A stretch of 64,000 nt of DNA from Nectonema munidae. Its lineage: Eukaryota > Nematomorpha > Nectonematoida > Nectonematidae. Of this stretch, positions 15,201-30,200 are shown one piece after another; position 1 is the first letter of the stretch, and the number at the start of each line of letters is the position of its first letter. Below the pieces are notes generated by a model, which did not search any database, was not told the origin of the DNA, and saw only the letters and a program-made list of their open reading frames with translations. A program made the translations under genes and the position numbers. The DNA lies in contig JAUIRK010000365.1 in NCBI GenBank assembly GCA_030549495.1, positions 62,001 to 126,000 of the forward strand, read 5' to 3'.

Positions 15201-18200
15201 AAAGAGAGTGAATGAGAGATATGCTAGGTATAAATTTTGTTTGAAAAATATTTTGCTCTCTAATATGGGAAAAACAGCCACCACAAGTCTCACTAAAAGT
15301 GATAAACAAAAAAGCTATAAATAGTGTGACAACGTCTAAGAAGATTTTTAATTCTACAAATCCGTTTACCCATTCTGATGAAGTTACTGAAAAGAAAAAT
15401 TCAATAGATATATCTTCAGAATCAATTAATAAAGCCTCCAGTTCCCAATCTGTTAAACCGTATTTAAATTTATCAAAAGAAGTTCTGAAAGCTGAAATTT
15501 TGTGATTTCTAACTTTCACACCTGCACATATTTCTAATAGAACAGCAGAGACATGCCAACGATCATTGGAATCAATGTTTTTAGATTCTAAAATAGCCTC
15601 TTTATTTGGTGTGGCGAAAGACAAATTCAGTTACCTAACAATTTTAACGAAAACTTAATGAAAATAATAGTTAATTCCAATTTTGCAGTATCTATTGATG
15701 AAGTTATAAAGTAAGTCAGAAAACTTGCAATATTGTAAAGTTATGTTATTACAGTACGATTTTTTTTGAATTACCCTACGATTTAAAAATTCTACACCTT
15801 TTCAGGTACTAGTAAATTTTGTATGAAAAATATATATGTTAAATTTGTAAAAAAAATGTCCAAACGTAACCTGTTGACTATCATTATTTACTAAGAGATC
15901 GCTTTAATAAAACATGTGACATCCCTGATATTCATTCTTGTATTTTCCTGTTTTACACTTTAGACTAAAATGTGAACAATTTCTGGCTTCTTCAGCGATT
16001 TTTAGTTCAGAATCGGAAACAACTCTTGCAAAAGATTTAAAGCAGAAAGTATTTTCAATTTTTATCATTTTTCGATCTTATACAGTGTTTTGAATGAAAT
16101 ACTACGATTTTTTTTTAATTTCAAAATTTCCAATATGTTTTTTATGTGGTGTTTGTATAAAAATTACAAACTTTATTTATGGTTAATAATAGTAATGAAA
16201 AATTTTAATAAATACGACGGTAAAGAGCATATAATTTTACTCTAATTTCCGAAAAACTCAACTTCCCTAATAAAAGCCATTTTCGAAAAGACTTAGCGTT
16301 GATTTTTTAAAAGTAGGTTTTTAATAGCCATCACAGCCTGATAAATATTTTGAACTCAAATTTTGTCTTTATGAAATGATTGAAGCTTCTCCTCTTTTAC
16401 TTTGGGTTTAAGAAAATCTTTCTTTACCCTTTTTATTGCCAGGTTAAACTCTATTTTCTCCTGCATTCATAAGCTGAGGTATGTTTTTTTTAAGGTTTTA
16501 ACCGGTTATCCACCACAGTCAACATATGTCCACTTTTAAATCCTCTGCGTTTATTAATGCTTTTTAATGCAAATCTTCTGCTTTACATTAGACTGATTAT
16601 TCTGGCCTTTAACGATTAGAGTAAATCTTGCTAATACTGTAAGTAAATCATGGAATCTTCTAGAAGCTGATATTTCTCAAAAATATAGCTAGCTAATATA
16701 GAAAAATAAGGATAACATATGAAGATAATCTTGAAAATATATGATTGATTGCGAAAATAACACTACGTGAACTTTTTTTGCAAATCGTATAACTTCAACG
16801 AAAATTTGTTGATTTACAGTCTTTCGAAAATTTATGATTGAAGTAAGAAACTTAATTCATTCTTAATAGCGCGCTTTCAGGAAAAGAGATTTTATTATTT
16901 AAAAAGTCAACTAAAATGATTCATTTTTTTCTAAAATTTTGTAGACACAAGATTTGCCATTTTTCGAGAGCAAAGGTAAACACCGGTACGTCTCGAAATT
17001 AGAAAAATTTCTAACTTTTTTAATCAGGCTGAGTTTCCGTTAACTGTTGCCAGCTCACATTACTACATTTAATAAAAGGTTCCGTAAAAGGTACCGTGGG
17101 GTGTTTTCATCGAAAAGGCACAATTGCGCCGCTTGTATGGAACTATGAGAAAGTAGGCTTGATGCGGGATCGAACCCAAGACCTTAAGTTATCGAAACCC
17201 CGTACCTAACCAACCTTACTCACGCCCCTTATATATGAATTATATGAGAATTTTTGACTGATTAATTTAACCATTCAAACTTTATTATATAAATTTAAAA
17301 TTTTTCAACAAGATTTTGAAATTTCATTAGCAAAAATTTGTATTTATTGCGTCGTACTCATTGGTTATTTTAGAAAAGTTTTTTTTTATTTGCTCTAGCA
17401 ATTTGAATATTGTAGAATGACATTCTTGAAAATGTCTTTGTAAGGCATTATGATATCCTTCGCAACACAGTTCGTAGTTTTAGGAAGCACATTGAGCGAT
17501 GGAGAAAAATGATTCCATAAAAAAGGCGCGAATTTAGCATAACGAAACCTATTTCTTCTCGAATATAAATGTTTTCGAAATATTTACATAATCTTACATG
17601 TTTTTCTGTAGTAGGGTATATAGACACTAATTTTTTAAAGTTATCAGTGAAGCTATTGATTGGAACAAAGGATAAAGATTATAAACATTTTAACAAAATA
17701 TTGGTTTCAGAATTGTTTTCATATTCATTTGCCATTCTTATCATAGATTGTTTTAAATGGAAAAACTTCCAGGAAGTTTCTCTACCTGAACTTTCAAAAT
17801 ATTGGATTTCTACTTATCTGTTATTTCAAAGTTCAGTGTTGAAGATTAGCCAAATTAGAGTCTTTTTATTCTTATAAGCTGTTCTAAAACACTCTGTGGG
17901 TTCCAACGTCCGTATAGCCCTAATCTTCCAAATGATCCTTCATGAAGAGAGATCAGTACATTTTTAGTTTCTTTAAATATTTTGTTTTACATCAATGTTT
18001 TATAAGCAATTTTCAGTCACATGTTCCTGCATTACTCTCAAAATTCTTAGTAGTGATGGCGTAGTCACTTAACCAACGCTGAATAATCTCAACCAGAATT
18101 AATTACGTAGAATTGAAACTCCTCGTAAAAGAAGGTTCATATATTTTTACATGGTTGCAAGCAGAAATTTAACTATTTAATTAGTAGCTATTTAACATTT

Positions 18201-21200
18201 CAGCGAATCCAGTTTTCAAGAGTTATGTTCTGAAACAATATGTATCATTTGAAATGAGGAAGATAAATTTATTGAGTTTCAGATATTATTTTTCTAATTA
18301 ATATTGAAAACGTATATATTGTTGTTGTTCTTGTTGTTGTTAGCCCCTAGATTATAATATCTTTATATGGGTATAATCTATCAGTTCAAAACAAGGCTTT
18401 GTTTAAACTGAGAGATTATTTCCATAAAAGCAAATACTCTCAGGGAAAGGTGTAGAATTTTGTTACACTTTCGCAGCAGCAGCGATAAACCAGTGTAATT
18501 TCAGCCAACCCGCAAAAATCCACCATAAGGTACTGCTGGCTTTTTGAAGGCTTCTACATATGGCTAGAAATAATATATATCTATTTATAATAATAATATG
18601 ATATATAATAGATATAAATGAGTTAGATCCAAGCTTCTGCTAAACGGTTTCCCCACAAAGTAAGTAGGTTAACTATTTTGCATGGCTTTGAGCATAAGTA
18701 AATGGGTTTGAGTGTCGTGAAAATATGTGGGCAGTTAAATAAATGATGAGTGCTGTGTGGGTGTTGATTGCAAACTGGACAGAGTGGATTTGTATATGTT
18801 TTTGAATTTATCTTGTGAAGATATTCGCAAACTAAATTATATAATTACCTAAAACCAATTTATATTCATAAGCATCAACGATGTGTAGTCTTTCTCTCTA
18901 GACTAGATTCAAGATATGAAAATGGTTTTCAATCCTAACAAAAATGAAAAGCTTTTTACACAGGTGAGCAGAAGAGTAATATATGAGTGTTTTATTATTA
19001 TTTCTGGAGTGTATATGTATTTGTACATTATTTGAAATCCGGTACAATTGATGCATCTTTAATTGTATTTGACTTATAATAAAAACACATCCATTTGATC
19101 CACCTGTACTTGCTTGTAGTGTTTAGCATCTGTAATTCTTTGCATTTCTTGTCTAAAATAGCTCATCTATTTTGAATAATTTTTTAAAATTCTTAAATAT
19201 TTTTATTTTTTTATTGTAAAGGTAAAGGTAACCTTGGGTGTTTTCATCGAGTAGGCACAATTGCGCCGCTTGTATCGAACTATGAGAAAGTAGGCTTGAT
19301 GCGGAATCGAACCCAATACCTTGAGTTATCAAAACCCAGTACCTAACCAACCTAACTCACGCCCCTGTATATTGTATGAATCTTATGGCACGCTACTTTG
19401 ATTTTTGACACAAAAAAGGCAGTTTTTGACTTAAATCAGATTATTTAGAAAAATCCAATCTATTAAAATGACTTCTGAATTTTACAATTTTATTTTGTCT
19501 TTAATAGAAAAAAACGAACAGAAGAATTTGTTTTTTAATTTTTAAAATTAATTCAAATATTATTATTAAATAATGTTTTTTTATCCTTTTTACCCTTTTG
19601 GATTTTTACGTTATTAAAATTTATTTTTTTTAAACTTCATTGAATTATTAAAAAGTCTAAAAAATTATTTAAAATAAAAAACTGGCTGTTGAATTGAGAT
19701 TAGACAAAATGTTCTCTGCTGACTTTTTATCCCATCCTGCTAATTAATCACTATTTTTGTTTTAAAAAATGTTCTCATACTTTCCTAGGCAAATCTAAAA
19801 ATTTCAGATAAAGGAAAGGACGTTGGTGTGAAGCAAGAGGATTCCTCATTCAATGAAAGCAAAAGTGACGCGCAACAAAATGTGGAAAAAAAGGAAAGCA
19901 TTAGTGATGAAGGGGGTGGAGGTGGGAAAGATGGCTCAGATGATTTATCCTTTAAGAAGAAACAGGAGGTGATTACAAAGTTAGCAGTTAAGATTGCAAA
20001 GTGCCAAAAGACGATAGCGAACGCTTATTCCTACATTCGCTCGCCCTGCTACGGCCAGGATCGCTTTCATAGAAGTTATTGGGTACATTTTAGAAGTTCA
20101 TTCTTCTATATTATTATAATTGTTTAGCCCCCATCTTTCTGTCTGTTGATGAATTTATTATTATTGGTTGAAATAGGCCAATCATATTCGAAAAAATAAA
20201 ACAATTAAACACACCACAAAAAATAGTGACATAACATGCAACGTTAGCTCTTAACCCATAAAGCTATATACGAATAGAAGACCGGCTAGTTCTTGGAAAC
20301 TTAAAATCAGAAAAGTCATCGTTTGTTCCAAATGTCAAATTTATTTGTGTTTTAGCGAATTAGAAATTGGTTGAAAAGTTTTTATTGCTTGAATTTATTA
20401 ATTTTTCAAATTCTTCTCTTTATTTTCCATAAAGATTGATTGGAGATAGTGGTCGAAATTTATCAGAGAGGGTTCTTGATATTATATCTTTCTTTCTTTT
20501 AAGAGTCAATTTTTTTAACTCAAATTGATTTTTCGAATTTCAGATTAGTTCATAATTTAGGGTAGAAATTTATGGAAAATAAAGAGAAGAACTTCTCATA
20601 ATTCTTCACTCGAGGATTTTCGAGGATTAGCGAGTTTCCGACATTGTAATAAAATGTGTAAGGAAACTTTACTCAAGAAACTAGAGGGTGATGTATGAAG
20701 GGTGGTGAATATCGAACTTATGGATCTGTGGCCATAGTGCTCTAAAATTAAAACTTATATTATATTTATATTTGTGAATAAGTGCCATATTGAATTATTT
20801 AGTTGCTCTTCTGCCCTACGTGAGTGTATCAAGATCTGCAAATTTATATACCTCATCATACAAAGCGAGCCAACATATCATATTTGGTCTTGTCATTTTG
20901 TTCTACGTTGGTATTCATATTTCTGTGTATATTAAATGAAAATTTTTGAGATTCAGCTATAATTGTAAAAGATAAGAAATCGAACTGCGGTCAGCCTATT
21001 TGGCAGTTCTACTTTAGGAAGGGGATGCTGGCTTGTGAATTTTTAATAAGTGTGTATCTTTTGAAAAAACTTTTTTTTATTGTTAAAAGAAGTTCAAGTG
21101 TATAGCTTTTATCTTTAAATTGATTAAGGCTTTTCACCTTGTCGATTCGAGTGTTGCACGAATTTCTTGTTAACCGGTTAACAATCAGAGTCGAAAAATG

Positions 21201-24200
21201 TCAATTTCACAAAAATAAAGGTGTCTGCGTTTATTAATACTTTTTAATACAAATCTTCTGCTATACATTATAGTATCGTCTGATTATTTGGTCTTTAATG
21301 AATTGATTCATTTTTCTTTTTTATTTACATTATCAATAACAACTACCAAAAATCTGTTTTCTAAGATCAGATCTAATATGAAAGTCTTGAAGCTAAGTTT
21401 GGAGAATCTCTGAATCATGAAGAAAAATCTTTTCTACTATCTATTGCTAATGTATGGATGGCGCCAACCTACAAACTAAAAAACTATTAATTATTAAATT
21501 TTTTCTTAAGTTTGTCAGCAAATGGCTTAGTAGTTGCAGCAGCATGTGCTTCGATCCAGTAATCCTCGATTTGTTTCTTTATCATGATCAATCCCTATCA
21601 TTTGTCCAGTTATGGAAGAATATTATTCAATTGGATGCTAAACTGGCAACAAAAAATCGGAAAAAAAATTAAAAAAAGTTCAAGAGTTTTTTATTCTGTT
21701 TAATAAGTGACGCAATACAATCAAAATATAGATTTTAAAAATGGGAAAAATGTTCATTTGATTATTGAAGTCAGATTATTATCTCTAACACAGTTATTTT
21801 TTTTAACTTCTGTGCAGCTCAATTCTTGCATAAACTTTTTAGGGGATTTTTTATTCAAAATCACTTCAATAAATTTTTCAATCTTGAAAATTTTATATCA
21901 ATCATACATCAAAGAATCTATATTTATATTTTTATTAAATTTTTCTAATAATTTTGTTTAATAGTTTGTATCATCATTGGTAACAGAATTTACATTTAAA
22001 TCTTCGATGGTTCTAAATTTTACATTTTAGATTTTTCCTCGAACTGGCCAAATTTTAGTGGAAAATCGTAGTCCAAAAACATCACAAACAAATGGAGCTT
22101 TTAACATTCACAACTCCGAACACAAAGAAATTTTAAACCCGAAAGATTCAAAAGAATCTCCAGATTCTCCTCATTCTTTCCATCTCAAAATCGAAGAAAA
22201 AAATATCACTTATGTGCAATCCAGTGCCTTGAATCATACACCAAACGGAACTGATGACCAGAAAACCTCCATAAATAATCATGAGCAAGTTGACGAAAAA
22301 GCTCATTCAAATGAAATTGTTCATAAGAAAGAAACTCTTTCATCGTTTGCTTCAAATGCTTTAAACTCTTCAAATCAACCTTCTTACTGTGATTTATGCA
22401 TCGATGACTGCGCTAAAGACTTCAAGAGTTTATCTTCTTCTTGTTCACTCTTAAAGGAAGATTTTTCGCGTAAATCCATTTTTATTACAATTTTTCCAAT
22501 TTTAATAACCATTCTATAGGTGCGCCTACCTAGCATATATGCCAACCGAACAGATACTAATTCAGCCGCGATTTAAATATAATAAAACTTTTATAAAAAC
22601 GCCAACAACTGAATAGGCAGGTATACAAAATGTAGCGCATATCCGGCATTATTGTAGTATGGCCTTGTCTTGCTGTCCCCTCTTCGTACACGAAAGATTA
22701 TGGTAATTTTTTCCGAAGATAAAGATCGATACGCGAGAAAGACTTATATATATAAATTTATTATGATTTGCTAAAGCTTTTTTCCAAGTGTAATTAACCT
22801 GGGAATTACAATTTGCCATTCTTGTATAGGAACGATTTCAATCCTATTTTACCAAGTATTGGGCCTCCTCTCAAGTAGTGTCAGAGTTATCATTTGAAAT
22901 CTTTTCTGTAATCTAAGAGACTAAGAGGAATAACTCATTTTTGAAAGGTAAAGATATCGGAGAGTGTTTTCATCGCGAAGGCATACTTGTGCCGCTTGTA
23001 TCGAACTATGAGGAAAATAGGCTTGATGCGGGATCGAACCCAAACCTTGAGTTATTAAAACTTACGAACCTTGCCCACACCCCCTTTTTCGTGTAAAGCA
23101 CTTTTTGTGATTTTTTCACCACAATCTTTGTAAAGACCGCAAAGGTCGAAATATTCATTACCTCATTCCCATTGTTAAGTCGAGTTTCTCAATAAAGATT
23201 TCCTTACATTTTTCATTTTTTTCTTATCATTTTTAAAAAGGTAAAATGAATATTGAGAATTTATTATTCCTCAGATTTTTGCTTTTTTTCTATGCATTGA
23301 ATAAAGAGAATGGTTATCAGACATTAACCAAAAGTTTGAATTCTTGTTTGTCTAGGTTACTCTATTAAACAAACAGATTTCCTTTTGTTGTTATTGTTAT
23401 TAGCCCCTAGGTTACACTATCTCGTTATTAATGTAATCTATCAGTTAGAAAAGAAAACAAAACTGAGAAAGTATATTCATTGCGGGAAAATACTAGCAGG
23501 GAAAAATATAGAATTTTTGTTACAACTTCGCAGCGGTAGCAATGAGTAAGTGTATTTTCAGCCAACACCTACATAAAAGCCACCGTTACGTACTGCTGAC
23601 TTTATGTATAGGCGTCTACTTATGGCTTTGTTATATAAATATTAAATATATAAGTTTTAAATCCAAGCATCAGCCAGATTGTTTCCCCACTTAACAAGTA
23701 AGTTAACTACCTCACGTGACTAGGACCATGAATGAATGGGTTTAAGTGTTGCATGGATGTGTGGGCAGTTGGAAGGTCGTGTGTGTTGTGTATGTGTTGA
23801 TTGCAAAGGGGACAGCCTGGATTCTTATGTGTTTTTGGATCAATTTTAGGAAGATACTTACGAAGTAACGGCGATTTGTTATCTCTACATTTTACAAGTG
23901 CGTGCCTTCTTTTGATGAGCAGTGTTTGTTCTAATGGATCAATTATTCGTGGACAAATGTTTATGACTTATGTTTAAGTGCAGAAAAATAATTTGTTACT
24001 ATGTGTGTGTAAATTATTTTATCGACCTTCGTTTGGCTTTGATTAGCTTCTTTATTTTGACAAGGGTTATAAAGAATGAGGTTATTATCTTCAAATTTCG
24101 TATTTGTCATGTGTTTTTGTAGAGTGGTAAAAATGATTTTAGATGCGTGTACTATCAACGTGTTCTATGATAGGTAATATAAAAGTTTCTGTGTGAAGAT

Positions 24201-27200
24201 ATTGTATGTTGGTATCTAAAGTTTTGTCTATTACTAAGTGTAGTGCTCTGTTTTGTAGAATTTGTAATTTCATTATGAAATTGGGATATTGCCGGACCCC
24301 ATATTGTAGATCGGTATTCTAATATAAGCATGGAAAATTTTAGAGATTTCCTTTCAATTTTACACTAGTTATCATAATTATTTTTAAAAACACTCCTGCC
24401 ACCTTGAATAATTTTTTGAATACACCGCTTGACAAAGAAGTATAGATATATGGGTTTAGATTTAGTTTTTTAAGGAAAAAAGTGTGTTTTCTACCTGGAA
24501 ATTTATGGTATATTTGTAATTATGTATATCAATTTGCTTTATAATCTGCTTTTTCAGATATTGAATATCCCGAATGGTTCGCAATAGGGAAAGAAGATGA
24601 CTTTGTTCAACTGCTTCTCGTTCTAGAGCCAAGGGGATATCGTGAATTTAACCTAAGTCGCAACTTTTACAAGCACTACGAAAGCATCAAAAGCATTTTC
24701 AAAGAGTCCAAACATTCTAGTAATTTTCCATTCTTCTTTACTTAAATTTAAAATGGCCATGTGTAAGCATTAATATCCTTCATCCAACCTCGTACCTAGC
24801 ATAGATAATGGGTGTTGATTTCGCCGCTTCTTAATTTACTTTTAAAAAAAAAGATTTTTCTTACTGTTTTACCACTTATTATTGAAATTGCAGTGATTTT
24901 TAATTTTATATATGAAAGATTTCAAATGTCATAAAGTTCCTTTTTTTTAATAAAAATCCAATTAAAAAAACTTGAATCTTTGTAAATTAATTTTGCAAAT
25001 TTTAAGTTTTGGATAAAAATGTCCTATCTCATCGAATAAAAAAAATTATTCAAGCTGATCAATACAAAAAATCACCTTTTATATACATTCCACATAAATC
25101 ATTATACATCCCTTCGAATATATCAATATATTGATTAGAATGTATACTGCTACCCGTCTATAGAGGAATTTTTTTTATTTGTTTATTTTAGACGAAAATA
25201 ATAAACTATATCTTTTTTTAACTTTTTATTTGATAAAATAAGTATTTCAAATTTTATTAAAAAAATTTGTGCACAGTGTTTTTTAGAAACTTTAACAGGA
25301 ACTGTATTTTTAAAGATGGTGGGAGAAGTTAAGAATTGCCGATATACTCAATAAATGTCGACACATTAACAATTCCTTTTGTTTTATTTCTTAAAATCTT
25401 ATATGTGAATATAGATTAGAATTTTTTGTGAAAAGTTGCATCTTGCTTTTCCAGATTACTGATATTCTATTGGCTCTATTTTGCTTGACTTAACCCATTA
25501 AGTACCATAGAAATCAGACGATATCTAAAAAAATGCAGATGATTTATATACAAAGTCATTGAAAAAAGCAGACGAAGATGAAATTACTTATGTTCCCAAA
25601 TCGGAGCATTAGGACTTAATGGGTTAAAACTAATAAAAAAGTTATTTAAAAGTTTAAATTTTCATTAACCCATTAAGTCCCAATGTTCCCATTTGGGAAC
25701 ATAAGTAATTTCATCTTCGTCTGCTTTTTTCAATGACTTTGAATATAAATCATCTGCGTTTTTTTAAATATCTTCTGATTTCTATGGTACTTAATGGGTT
25801 AATACGATTAACGTAATGTCGAGTACCATGAAATATCATTTAAACCGAAATTTGGTTGACAAGCCATAGTCTAACGATTTATATTCTTTTTCTATTTTTT
25901 TCTGATAGGTCTTAAATCCAGCAAAATTACCGTTTCAAGAGCTTCAATAGACGAGAAACTTACAACAGCATATCAAGAAAAGGAGAAAATAGAAGTTTTT
26001 GGCAGTGAAAAATATAGAAATTGTATAAGTTATCGAAAAAACTGCAAACTATTACGCCACATCCTTTATAAACTGAGTGTAGATGTTGATGACTTGGAAT
26101 CCAAAATTCTGCACGCCAATATTCAGAATAAAGTACCTCTTTTTTGTCTAAACAATCAGGATAGGAAAGTTTTTTCATGCGTCAAATGCCACATTTCCGT
26201 TTTTGCCACTATCTATAAGACCACGATCAATCACACATCATGAGAGTATTTTTTACCGGGAATAAGTCGTGACTAGATTTTGTAGATCCAACTCCACCAT
26301 TAGGAATTCAAAAGTTTCGGATGCAGCGCTGTTAACTCTTTGAGGATTCGTGTGAGGCAGTAACCGGTAAACGCATAAACCGTAAATTCACCGAATGGTT
26401 AATTCATCTACAAATATTTTCACTACAATTTATAACTCTTAAGATTAATTGATAAGATTTTAATTTTTTAAGCTTTAAGATTTGTATTTTATTGAATAAA
26501 TTATATTTACCTGAAATATTTTTTAATTTTGAACCTGTTTGCGATATAAAGGTTATAAGGAAATAATTATGAAGATCCTCAGAATTTGACTATATTTCGC
26601 TTATATTGTATTTATGTTTTTAGAATCTAATCAATGCAAAGAATGCTTTCGCTTACATGTCCAATGGTGTAAATAGCGGTATGGATGAGAAAGCAGACGA
26701 AAATTTCCCTATTAAAATCGATAATAACAATTGCGGCATTGTCGCCACATCTGGTTCCATCAAAAGAATCGTTGCAAAACTCCTCTACTTGGAGCAGGGG
26801 ATTGAGCAGCGCTACATCAAATCACCTTTATGCAAAGAGTAAGTAGCAATTTCAATTATTTTAAAATGTCGTTCCAAATTCACTCCACTATTCATATAGA
26901 AGTATACAAGTTTTATCACATATAACTGCATATTTAATCCAAAACAACAGGAAACATGGATAAATACTCGTATAGAAAAAAATTATCTATTTTTATTATT
27001 TTGTTTTTAATCTTTTGAGGATCAATATGACACTCTTGTCCTAAAAAATGAAAATCGTCGGCTCTAAGTATATAAAATTCAAGGCAGACGATAAGTCTTC
27101 AAAATTCTGGTTGGCAATGTTTAAGTACTCACGATTATTATTTAACCAACAAATTAATAATTAAGTTCCTTTAAATCAGAAAAAATTCTCTTTTTGTTTG

Positions 27201-30200
27201 TGAAAAAAATTCTTATTAACAAATTTTTTAACCCTTTGACGTTTAAATTCCATCGAAAGAGAAAGCTGATCATTAGTCTTCAAAGTTTTTCTCACCAAAG
27301 GGTATTAAACATATATCTTCATAGGTTTTCAATTTAATTATATTTAAATTCGGACAGACAATGCTAATAATCTTTAAAAAACGGTTGCACTTATTTGCAA
27401 TAATAAATTGAGACTTTCAAAACCTATTGTGTTCACTAACAGAGGTTTTACCATATATACATAAGAAAAATACAAAATTGATCCTCTTTTTGTGTATATT
27501 ATTTTTGATATTTGGTGCCTTGACTTTTTTTAGCTATGGAAACCAAATATTTTCTCAACTCCAACTCTCATTAGACACAACTCCCAAAACCAATGCAGGA
27601 GCCAAGAAAAAAAGCTTGAACAATCATTCAATCACAACCCCGGAACACGAAACTCCTAAAGATGCGTTAGTTTTCACTCAAGAATCTTCTGCTACATCAC
27701 CGAATGAAAATCAAAGTAAAAGATCTTTGGACGCCAACGACAAAGAATGCAGTGACGAGTGTTCTGTCCCTTCTTCAAAGAAAATTAAGTTGGGTGATGA
27801 ACAAGAAAAAGTTGTGAAATCTACTGCATCTCCCAATCTCGAGGATGAGACAGTGGAAGCTGAAATGGCACAAGATTCGTCTGCAAGCACCGACAACGTT
27901 TTTCTGGAATCATGGAGAGCGTGCTTGAAGGGAGCTACGAATCCCGCGCAAATTTACATCTGCCTGACTCTACTGAAAAATTGCATCGCTTGGGAAAAGT
28001 CCATCATGAAGGTTTTCTGTCAGTTCTGCGGCAGTGGAAGTGATGAAGAAGAACTTCTTTTGTGTGATGGCTGCGACAAAGGCTATCACTTATACTGCTT
28101 CAAGCCCAAGATGCAGGCTGTTCCTCCTGGAGATTGGTATTGTCATCACTGCCTATCGAAGGTTTCTCATCTCTTCTACTTTAACCCCTTGTCCATTTTG
28201 AAGGCTAATCATCGTCCTTTCTCTTTTTCAATAAAATTTTATATGTTTAAAGCAAACGATTTTTATATCTTGAGACAGCGGTGTCATGCTACTTGTCAAT
28301 GGTTTAACCCTGATGAGAGTCATTCTCGCTTCATGTCATCTTAAGTAATTTTGATCCCAGAAAAGCAGACGAGATTTAGTAATTTGATATAAAACTTCCA
28401 TATTAAGTAATAGTTGTTTCGGTGTTGCCTCGCACCATTTTCAAGTTGACAAATAAGACTTGAGAAGAATAGAGGGTAGTTGAACTGTAGAATGTTCTGT
28501 TTCAAAAAACTTTGATATTTTCCATATTAACTGCATTTTTCAAATGCGTGCAAAGTAGCTTCTTGCTTGTGTCATGACGCCTTCTTTAAAATCTCACTTT
28601 TAAACTTTTTTGTTTTTTTTCAGTAAAATTAAAAGAGTCAAACATGTAAAAAAAATATTTCGTGTAGACATTATGGTTAATATACATATATATAGACAAG
28701 CCCGTAATGAAATTTTTTTAGGTGTTCCGCGCAACATCGCTTGAGAAACGTAGGTCTAGATGTATACTCACTCTTGGTATATAAAAGGTATAAGGTAAAG
28801 GTACCGTAGGGTGTTTTCATCGAGAAAGCACATTACGCCGCTTGCATTGAACTACGAGGATTGTCAAATGTTGATTCATTTTATTTTATATCAACTTTTC
28901 CGAGATTCTGAAGAACAACAGAAGTCCTATTATTTAAAAGGTTATTTTAAATTTGCATAAGATTATAAATATAAAATTATATATAGAGCTAACTAACTAG
29001 CAGATCTGACTAATTAACTAAAATTTATTGATAATTTGATATATCTATCTATATTATGTATTTAAATATGTATGGTCTTTTTGTCACGGAGTTGGAGAGT
29101 AGTACACAAACTATTTGATCTTATTGAATAAAAAATCAATCAAATTGCTGTAAAATCGAACGATTATTTTGTATATTTCTTGAATATATTTTGACCCTTT
29201 AAATGAACTACGGCCCAAAATGATAGATTGATTGACTAAAAATCCAATAATTTCAGCCATTCTCATAATATTTAATATGTATCAGCACAGTGACTTACCG
29301 GATATCCTTAATTTACGAGTTTTATATCTTCCTTTTGATGTCACAATTTTTGAATATTAAATAAAAGTATTTGGTTCAGAAATCGATATATTTTTTATAA
29401 ACCTCATCGATATATTTATATATGATTATAGTTGATAATTTGCTCACTGAAAAAGCATCAAGCAAAAGTTTTTAGAGCAATTTATAATGGGGCCATTCTT
29501 TAAAAGTGGTAAGAAACTCCGGGAGTGAGTGTTAAGCAGGAATTTATATCTAATCATTGATCATAGTCTTGTTCATAGAGTGCACGTTGTACGCTTCTTT
29601 TTCTATCACTCACTCTTGATCAAAGTACAATAATTCCCAGATTCATTAACTCTATCCCTAATTTGCAAATTCTGGAATTTTTTCGCTTGATTGATAAACC
29701 ATTCTGCAAAAAAATTGTATCAAATTTAACCCTTTTTTCTTCCTATACGTTTAGGTTCTGTTTTCAATTTATTCTAGATCCTTAGGTTAGATGCACATGT
29801 AAAATTTGATGAAAAATTAAACAAAAAATTTTTTGGTAATGAATTACCCTTCTGCTAATTTACCTTCCATGAATTTACATACACATGTTGTCTTGATTTA
29901 ATGTACTTTTTATTACAATTTTAAAGATATCAGGGCGACGTACCTGTTGTGTTTGTGGAAAGGCCGAGAGTAAAATGATTTCGTGTGAAAAATGTGAAAA
30001 GAATTTCCATTTAAAATGTGCTCAACCTCCGCTGCTCAGAACTCCTCGTAATTCAATCTGGCGTTGCTCTGTCTGCTCTCTGGACGACAAGAAAAAAAAT
30101 AAGAAAAACTCTCTTCCCAACAACCATTCTTCCACAAACTCCACTCTCGCCAAGAAGAAGAAAGAGCATCTGCCCTCTCAACCAGAAAGTGATAACTCAA

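Noticed and set aside
15196-15624. 142-codon minus-strand frame
   Set aside because: The recognisable transposase similarity is on the plus strand; this is its antisense.
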